Positions 43,795-52,238 of a stretch of DNA of 64,000 nt are shown in pieces. Source of the DNA: Bacteroidota bacterium (lineage in GTDB: Bacteria; Bacteroidota; Bacteroidia; Chitinophagales; Chitinophagaceae); NCBI GenBank assembly GCA_023424015.1, contig JAFAEM010000022.1:1-64000 (forward strand). Reading direction: 5' to 3'. How positions within the stretch are numbered: position 1 is the first letter of the stretch; every line of letters starts with the position of its first letter. Position numbers and translations under genes: made by a program. Below the pieces are notes generated by a model. The model did no database searches. It was not told the DNA's origin and saw nothing but the letters and a program-made list of their open reading frames with translations.

Positions 43795-44058
43795 ATGAAC
43801 TTAGAGATACTTACACCAGAAAAAAAAGTCTTCAGCGGAGATGTTTTTGGCGTGCAGATGCCTGGCATTAGCGGAAGCTTTGAGGTGCTTGAAAAACATG
43901 CGCCATTGGTAAGCGCTTTAAAAAGCGGACGTGTCAAAATAATAAAGGATAAGCAAAATAATTTTGCATACTTCGATATACAGGGTGGCTTTGTTGAGGT
44001 TCTTAACAACAGCGTGACTGTATTAGCCGAAGGTGCTGTGCCGGTTGAAACTGCCTGA
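43795..44058 (+). CDS. atpC: F1 ATP synthase subunit epsilon, short form
   Basis: An 87-residue protein that is only the N-terminal beta-sandwich of epsilon: MNLEILTPEKKVFSGDV starts it, and GSFEVLEKHAPLVSALKSG is the conserved core. The C-terminal two-helix domain that inhibits ATP hydrolysis in E. coli (about 135-residue protein) is absent, because the frame stops right after the sandwich. Such short forms are known in Bacteroidota. The stop is natural and I see no frameshift remnant downstream. It has its own strong terminator. Confidence 0.93.
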   Translation: MNLEILTPEKKVFSGDVFGVQMPGISGSFEVLEKHAPLVSALKSGRVKIIKDKQNNFAYFDIQGGFVEVLNNSVTVLAEGAVPVETA

Positions 44059-44155
44059 TTTTAGTTACCCCTTCCACTGAATTAAATCTTTTGAGGGGCA
44101 GTACAAATAGACTGGCGAAAAACCAGCCTATCCGGATTGTGAAAACTGATTCTTC

Positions 44156-44186
44156 GCCCCCTGAATTTATTCGGGGGGCTTTTTTT
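44156..44186 (+). terminator. Intrinsic terminator of atpD-atpC
   Basis: A ten-pair stem (GCCCCCTGAA with TTCGGGGGGC, one T-G pair) on a TTTA loop, then seven T residues. It is about 100 bases after the atpC stop. Confidence 0.92.
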
Positions 44187-44272
44187 GCCTCGCCGTTATC
44201 GAAATCATTCCTGTTAATTTATCATGACGACTGGTGCTTTACATTGTGGACAGGCTTTTGTAAGTTTGGTTC

Positions 44273-44659
44273 ATGAAAATCTTTAATATCTTATTCTGCA
44301 TTGTTTTTATCATCTCTGCTGTACTTCAATACAACGACCCCGATCCCTGGGTTTGGATCCCTATTTACCTGTACGGCGCGATACTTTGCTGGTTGGCATT
44401 CCGCAATAAATTTTATCCCGCGGCATACATTATCGGCATCATCGGGTTTGCTGCATATGCCTGTTATTTTTTCTTTACCGAGAATGGTGTGCTGGACTGG
44501 ATACAGGAACACAACGCAGAAAATATTGCGGCTAGTATGAAGGCAACCAAACCCTGGATAGAAGATACCCGGGAGTTTTTTGGACTGCTTATCCTAATCC
44601 TTGCATTATTGGTAAACCTGCTTTACGCTAAAAAGAAAAGGCCATCCCAGGCAGGATGA
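44273..44659 (+). CDS. TMEM220-like small membrane protein
   Basis: A 128-residue protein with four predicted membrane segments: about residues 3-18, 25-42, 50-68 and 103-121. The motif SAVLQYNDPDPWVWIPIY near residue 16 is the signature of the TMEM220 family, which is found in bacteria and animals and has no established function. The last two segments flank a loop with a conserved-looking WIEDTREFFGLLI stretch. It is a single gene between the atpC terminator and a convergent outer-membrane gene. Confidence 0.82.
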   Translation: MKIFNILFCIVFIISAVLQYNDPDPWVWIPIYLYGAILCWLAFRNKFYPAAYIIGIIGFAAYACYFFFTENGVLDWIQEHNAENIAASMKATKPWIEDTREFFGLLILILALLVNLLYAKKKRPSQAG

Positions 44660-44672
44660 CCTTCCATTTTTT
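44638..44672 (+). terminator. Terminator between convergent genes
   Basis: AAGGCCATCC at 44638-44647 pairs with GGATGACCTT at 44654-44663 with one mismatch, then a run of six T residues. The stem overlaps the stop codon of the TMEM220-like gene. On the minus strand the hairpin is followed by CTTTTCTTTTT, so it may serve both convergent genes. Confidence 0.75.
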
Positions 44673-44682
44673 AAAATTGGTT

Positions 44683-45252
44683 TTACTTCTTTCCACCAAA
44701 ATTTTTGGATACACCAAAGTTTACCTGCTGACCAAAGTTCAGCCAGAGATCATTGTTTGAACCATCTACTCCTTTTGCTTTAGTTGACTCGAAACCGATA
44801 CTACCGAAGCTAAAGTTGAGAGCAAAGCCATTGTGTACATTCAGTGCCACGGCAGGGAAAATTTCAACACCGAAGCCATTGGTTTTGCCGCCGCCAAAAT
44901 CAGTACCTACATAACCTGCGTTGGCCTGGCCAAACAAGCTGAATATACCACCCAGTGGTTTCGTGTAACGGGCAAATAAACCCGCTGCGTAATTTTTTGA
45001 TGAGGTGCTTGCCCCGGGTCCCGAAGGATTGATCTTGTTATATCCATAGTTGAGGTTTACACCAGCCGTCCAATTGTCAGTAAACTGGTAACCCACGCCA
45101 GGGTTTAGCTGAAAGGCTGTGTATTTGTCGTCGTCCACTTCTTTGGTCATGGAGACACCTACGTTACCGTACAATAAAATACTTCCTTTCTGAGCGTGCC
45201 CGGTGAAGGTAAATCCTGCCAGCAATAATGCACTTAAAACTATTTTTTTCAT
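44683..45252 (-). CDS. Small outer membrane beta-barrel protein
   Basis: 189 residues with a clear signal peptide (MKKIVLSALLLAGFTFTGHAQ). It is followed by alternating strands with aromatic girdles: GSILLYGNVGVSM, NPGVGYQFTDNWTAGVNLNYGY, NYAAGLFARYTKPLG, IFSLFGQANAGY, ALNFSFGSIGFEST and a last strand WLNFGQQVNFGVSKNF. This fits an eight-strand barrel of the outer-membrane protein beta-barrel domain group. A channel or structural role is possible; the sequence gives no ligand. Single gene, convergent with the TMEM220-like gene. Confidence 0.85.
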   Translation of the reverse strand: MKKIVLSALLLAGFTFTGHAQKGSILLYGNVGVSMTKEVDDDKYTAFQLNPGVGYQFTDNWTAGVNLNYGYNKINPSGPGASTSSKNYAAGLFARYTKPLGGIFSLFGQANAGYVGTDFGGGKTNGFGVEIFPAVALNVHNGFALNFSFGSIGFESTKAKGVDGSNNDLWLNFGQQVNFGVSKNFGGKK

Positions 45253-45491
45253 AAAAATACAATTTGACCCAATGGAGCAAATCGTATACCTGTGTGCAAT
45301 CTTGTTTGTAAAATGTTCAAACTGTCATGACTTACCTCAACCTTATAAAATTGTCAGTGACATATAATGTACTTAAGAAATGTAATGGTATAGGGATAGT
45401 TGTTTCAACATTATCCTGGTGGTGAACCTACTTAGTAATTGTACATGCAGGTGTCGACAACATTCTGCTGAAGGCCATGTTCAATTACCGT

Positions 45492-46214
45492 TTATTGTTG
45501 TTTCTTCTTCAACTGCTCTTCCGCATAACCAAATGCCTTTTTCATCATGTCCGTTTTTCTGAATTCGTATTTTGTACGGATCTTTTCTTCTTCGCTGGCC
45601 ACCGAGGTGAACATGGCGTCAATGGCGCGTGCGGCAATAAAATCTGTCAGATTTGTTTCCAGCGGTTTGTTGATGAACGGGATCTTGTTGTATACAGTCA
45701 CCAGGTTGGCCCATTCCTTATTCGCGCCTTCAGTTTTAACGGTACTGTCTACAATCGGCCTGAAGGCAGTCATGAGTTCGGGTGACATGGCACCTTTAAA
45801 ATAATCGGTGGCCGCATGCAGGTTGTCTGTTACGAGTATACCTGCCGCATCACGGATCGACATTCTTTTCACAGAGTTCAGGAAGATCGGTTTCGCGGCC
45901 GTCACTGCCGACGACATAGCTCGTGTAAATTTGGAAGTGACCTGGTCCACCATTTTATCCATACCAATATCTTTCAGAGTTTTTTCAATCCTGGCAGCAT
46001 CACCAGGAAATGCGAACCGAACCAAGGGATTGCCACTGTTGGGATTTGCAAATGCATCGAACCCGCTGAATAATCCCTGCGTGAGGGCGTCCCTCAGTCC
46101 CGCGGCCATTTCAAATTCAGAAATACCTATTTGGGAAGCTATTTGTTTTAAGGAATCGCAGGAAGATAAAAATACAGAGATGCTCAAAGCTACACTGAGG
46201 TAAATTCGTTTCAT
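45492..46214 (-). CDS. DUF4197 family lipoprotein
   Basis: 240 residues. The signal MKRIYLSVALSISVFLSSC ends in a lipobox cysteine. The rest is a helical domain of the DUF4197 type: GLRDALTQGL, NPLVRFAFPGDAARIEKTLKDIGMDKMVDQV, FTRAMSSAVTAAKPIF, ITD-like DAAGILVTDNLHAATDYF, and the C-terminal AIDAMFTSVASEEEKIRTKYEFRKTDMMKKAFG-type helix. The family occurs widely in Gram-negative bacteria and has no known function; the residues that define it are all present. Transcribed alone, about 180 bases from yqgE. Confidence 0.85.
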   Translation of the reverse strand: MKRIYLSVALSISVFLSSCDSLKQIASQIGISEFEMAAGLRDALTQGLFSGFDAFANPNSGNPLVRFAFPGDAARIEKTLKDIGMDKMVDQVTSKFTRAMSSAVTAAKPIFLNSVKRMSIRDAAGILVTDNLHAATDYFKGAMSPELMTAFRPIVDSTVKTEGANKEWANLVTVYNKIPFINKPLETNLTDFIAARAIDAMFTSVASEEEKIRTKYEFRKTDMMKKAFGYAEEQLKKKQQ

Positions 46215-46395
46215 AGTTTTTTATTTGATTCTAAATTTGATTAACAGGGTACGGTCTGTAAAGCAGCGAAGGTAAATATTGCCGGTCAAAATCATACTAG
46301 CCGGAGATACGGAACCCTGGTTGTAATGGTTAGTGAAGCGAACCCGGTAATAAAATCTTATTTCCCGCCTTCCCCTTCTTCCCGGTAAGTAATTT

Positions 46396-46947
46396 CTAAT
46401 TTAATTGAGGGTCCGTAGGGAAATGGATCATCATTTCATAGTCGCCACCCAGGTGTTTGAGCGACTCTTTCCAAATTTCTCCTGCATCGGTCTGAAAAAT
46501 CAGTTTACGGTTGGCCTGTACTGTGAGCCAGGATTTTTCTTTTATTTCATCGGCCAGCTGACCATTACTCCAGCCCGAATATCCAATATAAAAACGGATC
46601 TTATTAAAGTCCACATCACCGCTCTGGATCAGTTCGATGGTTTTACTGAAATCTCCACCCCAGTAGATGCCTTTCATGACTTCTTCACCACCTGGGATAT
46701 CTACAGGATACTGGTGAAGGAAATGGATCGTATCCCGCTGTACCGGTCCGCCATAGTAAACCGGGAGTTTAAAACCCTCCAGGTCAGGGATCAGTTCATC
46801 GAGCGTGTTTTCAAATTGGCGGTTAAGTACAAAGCCAAAACTTCCTTCTTCGCGGTGTTCGCAAAGTAGTACGACCGTCCTGAGAAAATTAGGGTCTTTC
46901 AGGAACGGGTCGGCTATCAACAATATGCCAGGTCCGGGGTCTACCAT
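46396..46947 (-). CDS. YqgE/AlgH family protein
   Basis: 183 residues with the family pattern PGPGILLIADPFLKDPNF at the start, VVLLCEHREEGSFGFVLNRQ, YYGGPVQRDTIHFLH, and FYIGYSGWSNGQLADEI. The family folds as a compact alpha/beta protein; it has been tied to alginate control in pseudomonads, but its biochemical role is not settled. No signal peptide, so cytoplasmic. It is transcribed on its own from a start that faces the histidine kinase gene. Confidence 0.92.
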   Translation of the reverse strand: MVDPGPGILLIADPFLKDPNFLRTVVLLCEHREEGSFGFVLNRQFENTLDELIPDLEGFKLPVYYGGPVQRDTIHFLHQYPVDIPGGEEVMKGIYWGGDFSKTIELIQSGDVDFNKIRFYIGYSGWSNGQLADEIKEKSWLTVQANRKLIFQTDAGEIWKESLKHLGGDYEMMIHFPTDPQLN

Positions 46948-47172
46948 ACTTCAAGTTAGGATTTTTAATTTTTTTGAAAAAAACGGGGATTTGAATCGGC
47001 TATTTTTTTTGCCGGGGATGTATGACGGTAATATGATCCGGAAAATGGATTGCTGGAATATCCCTTCCCGACTTCCTATCTTCCCGGCCATTTTCAGCAA
47101 CGTTTACCTTTAAAGTACCGTTAAAAAAGGAACAGCGAAGTGTAAAGACTCAACATCTGGCTGGCTGTGTAG

Positions 47173-47180
47173 TATTTTTG
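47173..47180 (+). promoter_or_regulatory. Candidate -7 element of the histidine kinase gene
   Basis: TATTTTTG is a perfect TAnnTTTG match 63 bases before the GTG start. No TTG stands at the expected distance upstream, so only the -7 part is convincing. Confidence 0.45.
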
Positions 47181-47243
47181 CCGGATTGCCATGGTTAACA
47201 AAAACCTTTTATCTTTCCGTAAAAACCAGCAATTTAAAATTTC

Positions 47244-48593
47244 GTGAAACGGACCTTTACAATCATCACAGTACTGATTACGCTTTCTTTGCTCGGCATT
47301 ATTTTTATCCAGATATCCTGGCTCAAAAATATGATCCTTTTGAAGGAGGAGCAGATCAAGAGCAAAGTGGAAAGAGCAGTGATGATGGTAGGCGATGAAC
47401 TGGCGCAGTATAAGGGCAATTATCTCAGCAGTAAGATCAGTTCCCCAAACGCCATCTTTCACGACGATTTCACCATGGAGTTTTTGAGACCGGTAACCAT
47501 CGGTCGTCGTTTTACAGCCGCTGAACTGCGCGAGAAAATTGAGAAGGCGTTTCATACTATGGAACTGGATAAAGTTCGGTTTGAGTTTATGCTGGCAACT
47601 ATCAGTCCTAGAACACAAGGCGTTGAGAAGATCGAATTGCAATCAAGGAATTTTGCCGTCGAGTACGATGACACGCTTAATAATTATTCACGTGGCTTTC
47701 CACTGTTTGCCCCCAGTGGTTCGGCTGCGGAAAACCTGGCGCTTGATGAAACCCTTGTCGTGGTGGCACTCGATTGGAGAGATGCTGCACTGAAAGAGCT
47801 TCGTGTGCGCATACTTTCATCCATTCTTTTCACCATCATCATCATCACGGCTTTCTACCTCACGGTACGCACCATGCTGCGTCAGAAAAAGCTGGGTGAG
47901 ATCAAAAATGATTTCATCAATAACATGACGCATGAGTTTAAGACACCTATCGCGACAATTTCACTTGCCGTTGATGCCTTAAAAAATGAGAAGGTCATGC
48001 AGGACCGGGAAAAGATGGGTTATTTCAGCGCCATCATCAAGGAAGAAAATCAAAGGATGAACCGCCAGGTGGAAACCATATTGAAGGCGTCACAGCTGGA
48101 TAAACAGGAAGTGGAGCTTAATATGCAGCCACTTCATGCGCACGACGTGATCAGGGATGTGGTCGACAATTTTGCGTTGCAATTACAGGAGAAGAATGGT
48201 AAGGCTGAACTTGCACTAAACGCAGAAACGGATCTTGTAATGGCCGATGAAGTGCATTTCACCAATATGATCAATAACCTGATTGATAACGCCATCAAGT
48301 ATTCCAGGGAGAATACTCCATTACAGTTAAAGCTTTCCACACAGTCGAACGAAAAAAGTTTGGTGATAAAGGTAGAAGACAACGGGATTGGCATGAACAA
48401 AGAAACCGTCAAGCGGGTGTTTGAAAAATTCTACCGTGCACATACCGGTAACCTCCACAATGTTAAGGGATTTGGACTGGGTTTGAGTTATGTGAAATCT
48501 GTCGTGGAAGCACAGGGTGGTGACATTAAAGTAGACAGTGTGCTCGGTAAAGGAAGTTCATTTGTATTGAATTTCCCATTGAAGAAAGCTTAG
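47244..48593 (+). CDS. Sensor histidine kinase
   Basis: 449 residues starting at a GTG codon. A membrane segment near residues 5-25 and another near 190-212 enclose a periplasmic sensor part with no family I recognise. The kinase core has the phospho-accepting histidine in NNMTHEFKTPIATISL (His230), the N box NLIDNAIKYS, G1 DNGIGM, and G2 GFGLGLSYV. It should phosphorylate a response regulator, but no regulator gene lies beside it (queA is convergent downstream), so it is an orphan in this window. The domain layout recalls the Bacteroidota kinases that are usually paired with an OmpR-type regulator. Confidence 0.93.
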   Translation: MKRTFTIITVLITLSLLGIIFIQISWLKNMILLKEEQIKSKVERAVMMVGDELAQYKGNYLSSKISSPNAIFHDDFTMEFLRPVTIGRRFTAAELREKIEKAFHTMELDKVRFEFMLATISPRTQGVEKIELQSRNFAVEYDDTLNNYSRGFPLFAPSGSAAENLALDETLVVVALDWRDAALKELRVRILSSILFTIIIITAFYLTVRTMLRQKKLGEIKNDFINNMTHEFKTPIATISLAVDALKNEKVMQDREKMGYFSAIIKEENQRMNRQVETILKASQLDKQEVELNMQPLHAHDVIRDVVDNFALQLQEKNGKAELALNAETDLVMADEVHFTNMINNLIDNAIKYSRENTPLQLKLSTQSNEKSLVIKVEDNGIGMNKETVKRVFEKFYRAHTGNLHNVKGFGLGLSYVKSVVEAQGGDIKVDSVLGKGSSFVLNFPLKKA

Positions 48594-48638
48594 TTCCGTA
48601 ATTTCAAAGCTACATTGACACAAAATCGCTTGCGCGAA

Positions 48639-49865
48639 CTATTTCCTGAAGTTCAAAAAGCAGCCATCTCCATAGCTGAGGAATCGATAATCATTTTGTA
48701 AGGCATGTTCGTAAATTTTTTTCCAGTCGTCTCCAACGAATGCGGCTACGAGCAGAAGTAGTGTGGACTGCGGTTGATGAAAATTAGTGATCAGCCCGTC
48801 TGCTATTCTTGGTTTATATCCGGGGGCAATGATAATTTTTGTTTTGGTGACCAGTTTCTCCTGCGAATTCGATTCCATCCATGTAAGCAAATTTTGCAGG
48901 GCTTGTTGAGCGGGCAGATCCAACACAGGCAGATCATATGGGTCCCATTGCAGCAGTTCGGGTATTGCCTGGCTATTTTCGATTGACATTTTTACACCCA
49001 GCCAATAAAGACTCTCTATTGTTCGCAGGGAAGTGGTACCTACGGCAATGATCCGGTTATCCATGTTGGCAAGAATATCACTGATGATTTCTTTTGAAAC
49101 ATCAATATACTCGGCGTGCATATCATGCTGCTCCATCGTTTCTGATTTAACCGGTTTGAAAGTCCCGGCGCCTACATGAAGCGTTACAAATTTTCGCTGA
49201 ATATTTTTTTTAGCGAACTCGTCGAATAATTCTTTAGTGAAATGCAGGCCGGCCGTTGGGGCGGCAACCGATCCATCAAACTTCGCATAAATGGTTTGAT
49301 ACCTTTCTGCATCGCTGCTTTCGGCTTTCCTTTTGATATATGGTGGGAGAGGGATCGCCCCGGCATGGTGCAACAACTCGGCGAAACTAATATCCGGTTC
49401 CGACCAGGAAAGTTCGATGACAAAGCTGCCCATTCTTTTTTCCAAATACACTGCCTGCAGTATGATCTCCTTTTCGTGAGCAGTAATTATTTTTTTCAAT
49501 ACCTGTCCGTGTTTCCATTTGGACGCACCACCTACCATGCATTGCCACCACACTTTTCCTTTCTCAGACATCGCGGAGCTGATATCAGCATATTGTTCAT
49601 GTGGTTCCAGGCAAAAGATCTCCACAGTGCCGCCGGTAGGTTTGTGAAAAAGAATTCTTGCTTCCACCACTTTGGTGTTATTAAAGATCAGCAGCGAGCC
49701 CGGCGCGATATACGAGGTGATGTTTTTATAGCTATCGTCTTTGATCATTCCATTATCATAAACAAGCAGTCTGGAAGCGTCACGCACAGCTAGAGGGTAG
49801 GTTGCAATACGATGTTCGGGAAGCTGGTAGGTGAAATCGGAGATGGAAAGTTGTTTAGGGTGCAT
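48639..49865 (-). CDS. queA: S-adenosylmethionine:tRNA ribosyltransferase-isomerase
   Basis: A 408-residue QueA, which transfers and isomerises the ribosyl part of SAM to build epoxyqueuosine on tRNA. Family marks are DFTYQLPEHRIATYPLAVRDASRLLVYD at the start, GSLLIFNNTKVVEARI, the VAAPTAGLHFT motif near the centre, THVGAGTF-like TLHVGAGTFKPV, GTTSLRTIESLY, and the C-terminal FHQPQSTLLLLVAAFVG and YRFLSYGDGCFL. It is a little longer than E. coli QueA (356), mostly in the middle. It is convergent with the histidine kinase gene and divergent from mraZ. Confidence 0.96.
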   Translation of the reverse strand: MHPKQLSISDFTYQLPEHRIATYPLAVRDASRLLVYDNGMIKDDSYKNITSYIAPGSLLIFNNTKVVEARILFHKPTGGTVEIFCLEPHEQYADISSAMSEKGKVWWQCMVGGASKWKHGQVLKKIITAHEKEIILQAVYLEKRMGSFVIELSWSEPDISFAELLHHAGAIPLPPYIKRKAESSDAERYQTIYAKFDGSVAAPTAGLHFTKELFDEFAKKNIQRKFVTLHVGAGTFKPVKSETMEQHDMHAEYIDVSKEIISDILANMDNRIIAVGTTSLRTIESLYWLGVKMSIENSQAIPELLQWDPYDLPVLDLPAQQALQNLLTWMESNSQEKLVTKTKIIIAPGYKPRIADGLITNFHQPQSTLLLLVAAFVGDDWKKIYEHALQNDYRFLSYGDGCFLNFRK

Positions 49866-49874
49866 GTTTGCAAA

Positions 49875-49987
49875 GATTAAGATTAAGATTGAGATTGAGG
49901 TTGAGGTTGAGGTTGAGGTTGAGGTTGAGGTTGAGATTGAGCCTCCACCTTAACCTTAACCTTTACCTCCACCTTAACCTCCACCCT
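49875..49987. repeat. GGTTGA hexamer array with facing CCTTAA words
   Basis: The left half is a run of hexamers that changes from GATTAA to GATTGA to about seven GGTTGA copies (49875-49939). The right half is CCACCTTAACC-type words to about 49987. In RNA from the plus strand, GGUUGA can pair with UUAACC using one G-U pair per hexamer, so the two halves can form a long hairpin. It lies in the 328-base gap between the divergent queA and mraZ starts. GAGGTT words recur at 58722-58760. Confidence 0.8.
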
Positions 49988-50125
49988 TTCCCACATCTTA
50001 TCCACCGCAATACACATGATATTAACAGGAAAAAAGTAACAACACCGGTATTGATCTGCCGAAAACCAATATGGTATTGGCTTACCTGTAAAAAAAATGT
50101 GTGGACAAAATAAAAATGCCAAAAT

Positions 50126-50157
50126 TTGGATAGAAAGTGGGAAAAAGTGTTATTTTG
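50126..50157 (+). promoter_or_regulatory. Candidate promoter and MraZ box of the dcw cluster
   Basis: TTG at 50126-50128 and TATTTTG at 50151-50157 approximate the Bacteroidota promoter pattern. Between them TGGGA at 50138-50142 resembles the TGGGN box that MraZ binds in other bacteria; only one clear box is visible, where E. coli has three at 10-base steps. So autorepression by MraZ is possible but not shown. Confidence 0.3.
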
Positions 50158-50193
50158 TGTGAATTAGTTCAAAATTGATCCAAGCACCTGATA

Positions 50194-50658
50194 ATGATAG
50201 ATATCCTTGGAGAATACCAGGCGACTTTAGACTCAAAAGGTCGCTTCCTCTTACCGGCTGCCTTCAAAAAGCAGTTGTCGGAGGAGGAGGGTACCCGCTT
50301 TGTTTTCAACAGGGGACTGGACAATTGCGTCACTTTATTCACATTGAAGAATTGGGAGGCATTTTCGGCGAAGATCAGGACTTTGAACGATTTTAATGAG
50401 GAAGAAAGGCCCGTCCGCCGCTTTTTCTTAAACGGCGCCGCCTATGTGGAACCCGACTCTGCCGGCCGACTACTGGTGCCGCAACACCTGAAAGAGCATG
50501 CGGGGTTACAAAAAGACCTGGTCATGCACTGGGCCGACGACAAACTTGAAATCTGGGATAGTAATAAGTACAAACAGCTCTTTGATTCGATCTCACCGGA
50601 AGCATTAAGTAAGATGGTGCACAAGGTATTGGGAGGTGGCAATAGCCCGGGAAGCTGA
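50194..50658 (+). CDS. mraZ: Transcriptional regulator MraZ
   Basis: 154 residues with two SpoVT/AbrB-like half-repeats. The first has EYQATLDSKGRFLLPAAFKKQL and GLDNCVTLF; the second has FFLNGAAYVEPDSAGRLLVPQHLKEHAGL, the DxxGR pattern in both. It binds DNA upstream of the dcw cluster in the bacteria where it has been studied. It is first in the cluster, followed by rsmH after 33 bases. Start ATG 50194 begins with the conserved MIDILGEYQ. Confidence 0.95.
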   Translation: MIDILGEYQATLDSKGRFLLPAAFKKQLSEEEGTRFVFNRGLDNCVTLFTLKNWEAFSAKIRTLNDFNEEERPVRRFFLNGAAYVEPDSAGRLLVPQHLKEHAGLQKDLVMHWADDKLEIWDSNKYKQLFDSISPEALSKMVHKVLGGGNSPGS

Positions 50659-50691
50659 CCGGCGGCAGGGTTAAAAAGTTAATTGACTGAC

Positions 50692-51651
50692 ATGGGGAAG
50701 AAGTCAAATAAGAGTGAAAAATTAACTGACCAGCCAGGCATGTCACCGGGACAGACCTATCACGTACCCGTTCTCCTGCAGGAAACGATAGCCGGGTTAG
50801 CTATCAATCCGGGTGGAGTATATGTGGATTGCACATTTGGCGGAGGTGGTCACACCAAAGCCATTTTGGAAAAACTCGGTTCTGATGGAAAGTTGTTTGC
50901 CTTCGATCAGGATGAAGCCGCCAGGCAAAATCTGCCTGCCGACGATCGCCTGGTTTTCATCCCGCACAATTTCCGACACATCGGGAGGTTGCTACGATTG
51001 CACCAGGTATCAGCGGTGGATGGCATCATGGCCGATCTCGGGGTAAGCAGCCACCAGTTCAACGAAGCCGATCGGGGATTTTCCACACGCTTCAATGCTA
51101 ACCTCGACATGCGCATGGACCAGCGACAGACCCTGACAGCTTATGATGTTATCAGCACTTACAGCGAACCGCAATTGCATAAGATGTTTGAGCAGTATGG
51201 CGAAGTGACCAATGCAAAGACACTGGCGAAGGCCATCGTGGAAACGCGAAATCATGTTTCACTAAAGACCATTGACGGTTTTAAGCATGCACTCCGGGAG
51301 ATCGTGAAAGGAAACCCAAACAGGTACTTTGCCCAGGTTTTCCAGGCGTTGCGCATTGAAGTGAATGATGAATTGGGAGCATTGAAAGAAATGCTGCAGC
51401 AAATCCCAAAACTGCTGAAACCCGGAGGCCGGGTTGCCATCATCACATTCCATTCTCTAGAGGACAGGCTGGTTAAAGTATTTTTTAAACGCGGCTCATT
51501 TGAGGAGTCGGTGGAGAATCCTTTTATCAATACTGAAATCATAAACGAATTGAAATTGATTACAAAAAAACCAATCGAACCTTCAGAAGAAGAGATAAAA
51601 AATAACCCGAGAGCGAGGAGCGCGAGACTGAGAGTAGCGGAGAGAATTTGA
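50692..51651 (+). CDS. rsmH: 16S rRNA C1402 N4-methyltransferase
   Basis: 319 residues, also called MraW. It methylates the N4 position of C1402 of 16S rRNA. The SAM site is VYVDCTFGGGGHTKAIL, followed by ADLGVSSHQFNEADRGFSTRF and NLDMRMDQR, AKAIVETR, and FHSLEDRLVKVFFKRG near the end. ATG 50692 is preferred over the TTG at 50683. The gene has its usual place second in the cluster. The gap after it (148 bases) is filled by simple repeats. Confidence 0.97.
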   Translation: MGKKSNKSEKLTDQPGMSPGQTYHVPVLLQETIAGLAINPGGVYVDCTFGGGGHTKAILEKLGSDGKLFAFDQDEAARQNLPADDRLVFIPHNFRHIGRLLRLHQVSAVDGIMADLGVSSHQFNEADRGFSTRFNANLDMRMDQRQTLTAYDVISTYSEPQLHKMFEQYGEVTNAKTLAKAIVETRNHVSLKTIDGFKHALREIVKGNPNRYFAQVFQALRIEVNDELGALKEMLQQIPKLLKPGGRVAIITFHSLEDRLVKVFFKRGSFEESVENPFINTEIINELKLITKKPIEPSEEEIKNNPRARSARLRVAERI

Positions 51652-51778
51652 AAATTTGAGAATTTGAAAATTTGAAAATGTGGAAATGTGAAAATGTGAA
51701 AATGTGAAAATGTGAAGATGTGAAAAATGTGAAGATGTGAGAAATGTGAAGTTGTGAGAAATGTGAAGTTGTGAGGAT
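51646..51778. repeat. AAAATGTG / GAAATGTG word array between rsmH and ftsL
   Basis: A run of words of 7-10 bases drifts from GAAAATTT through GAAAATGTG to GAAGATGTG and GAAGTTGTG, starting at the rsmH stop codon. There is no complementary half nearby, so unlike the atpD-atpC copy it is not an obvious hairpin. It contains no gene. Confidence 0.8.
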
Positions 51779-51799
51779 GGGGTACAGAAAAAAGAGATT

Positions 51800-52144
51800 A
51801 TGGACGGAAAAGAAATAAAACAAGGAAAGGGACCGGTACGCGGTTGGAAGAAATTGTTGAATTACCAGTCGGTAGTAAAGCAGGTTCCTTTCTTTTTATT
51901 TCTTACGCTACTGGCCGTCATCTACATATATAATGGTCATATGGCTGATAAAACAGCGAGAAAAATAAGCAGAACAACACGGGAGGTGAGAGAACTGCAG
52001 CATGAGTATAAAACGGTAAAGGCTGAAGTGATGTTTCGAAGCAAACAAAGTGAATTGGTAAAAGCCGTAGAACCTCTTGGGTTGAAGGAATTGGTAGCAT
52101 CGCCGGTGGTGTTGGCGGGAAAGGTGGAGGAGGTGGTGCCATAG
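51800..52144 (+). CDS. FtsL-like division protein
   Basis: 114 residues with the layout of FtsL: a short cytoplasmic head, one membrane segment (about residues 30-46, PFFLFLTLLAVIYIYNG), and a periplasmic coiled coil (KISRTTREVRELQHEYKTVKAEV). Sequence similarity in this family is weak, so the call rests on layout and on its place between rsmH and ftsI. It would join FtsQ and FtsB to control FtsWI. Confidence 0.85.
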   Translation: MDGKEIKQGKGPVRGWKKLLNYQSVVKQVPFFLFLTLLAVIYIYNGHMADKTARKISRTTREVRELQHEYKTVKAEVMFRSKQSELVKAVEPLGLKELVASPVVLAGKVEEVVP

Positions 52145-52238
52145 CGTTCGGGTTACGAATAGGGGATTAGGAATTAGGAGTATCGGGACGGGAATTGGAT
52201 ATGGGTTTTAATGAAGAAAAACAACTATTAAACGAAAA

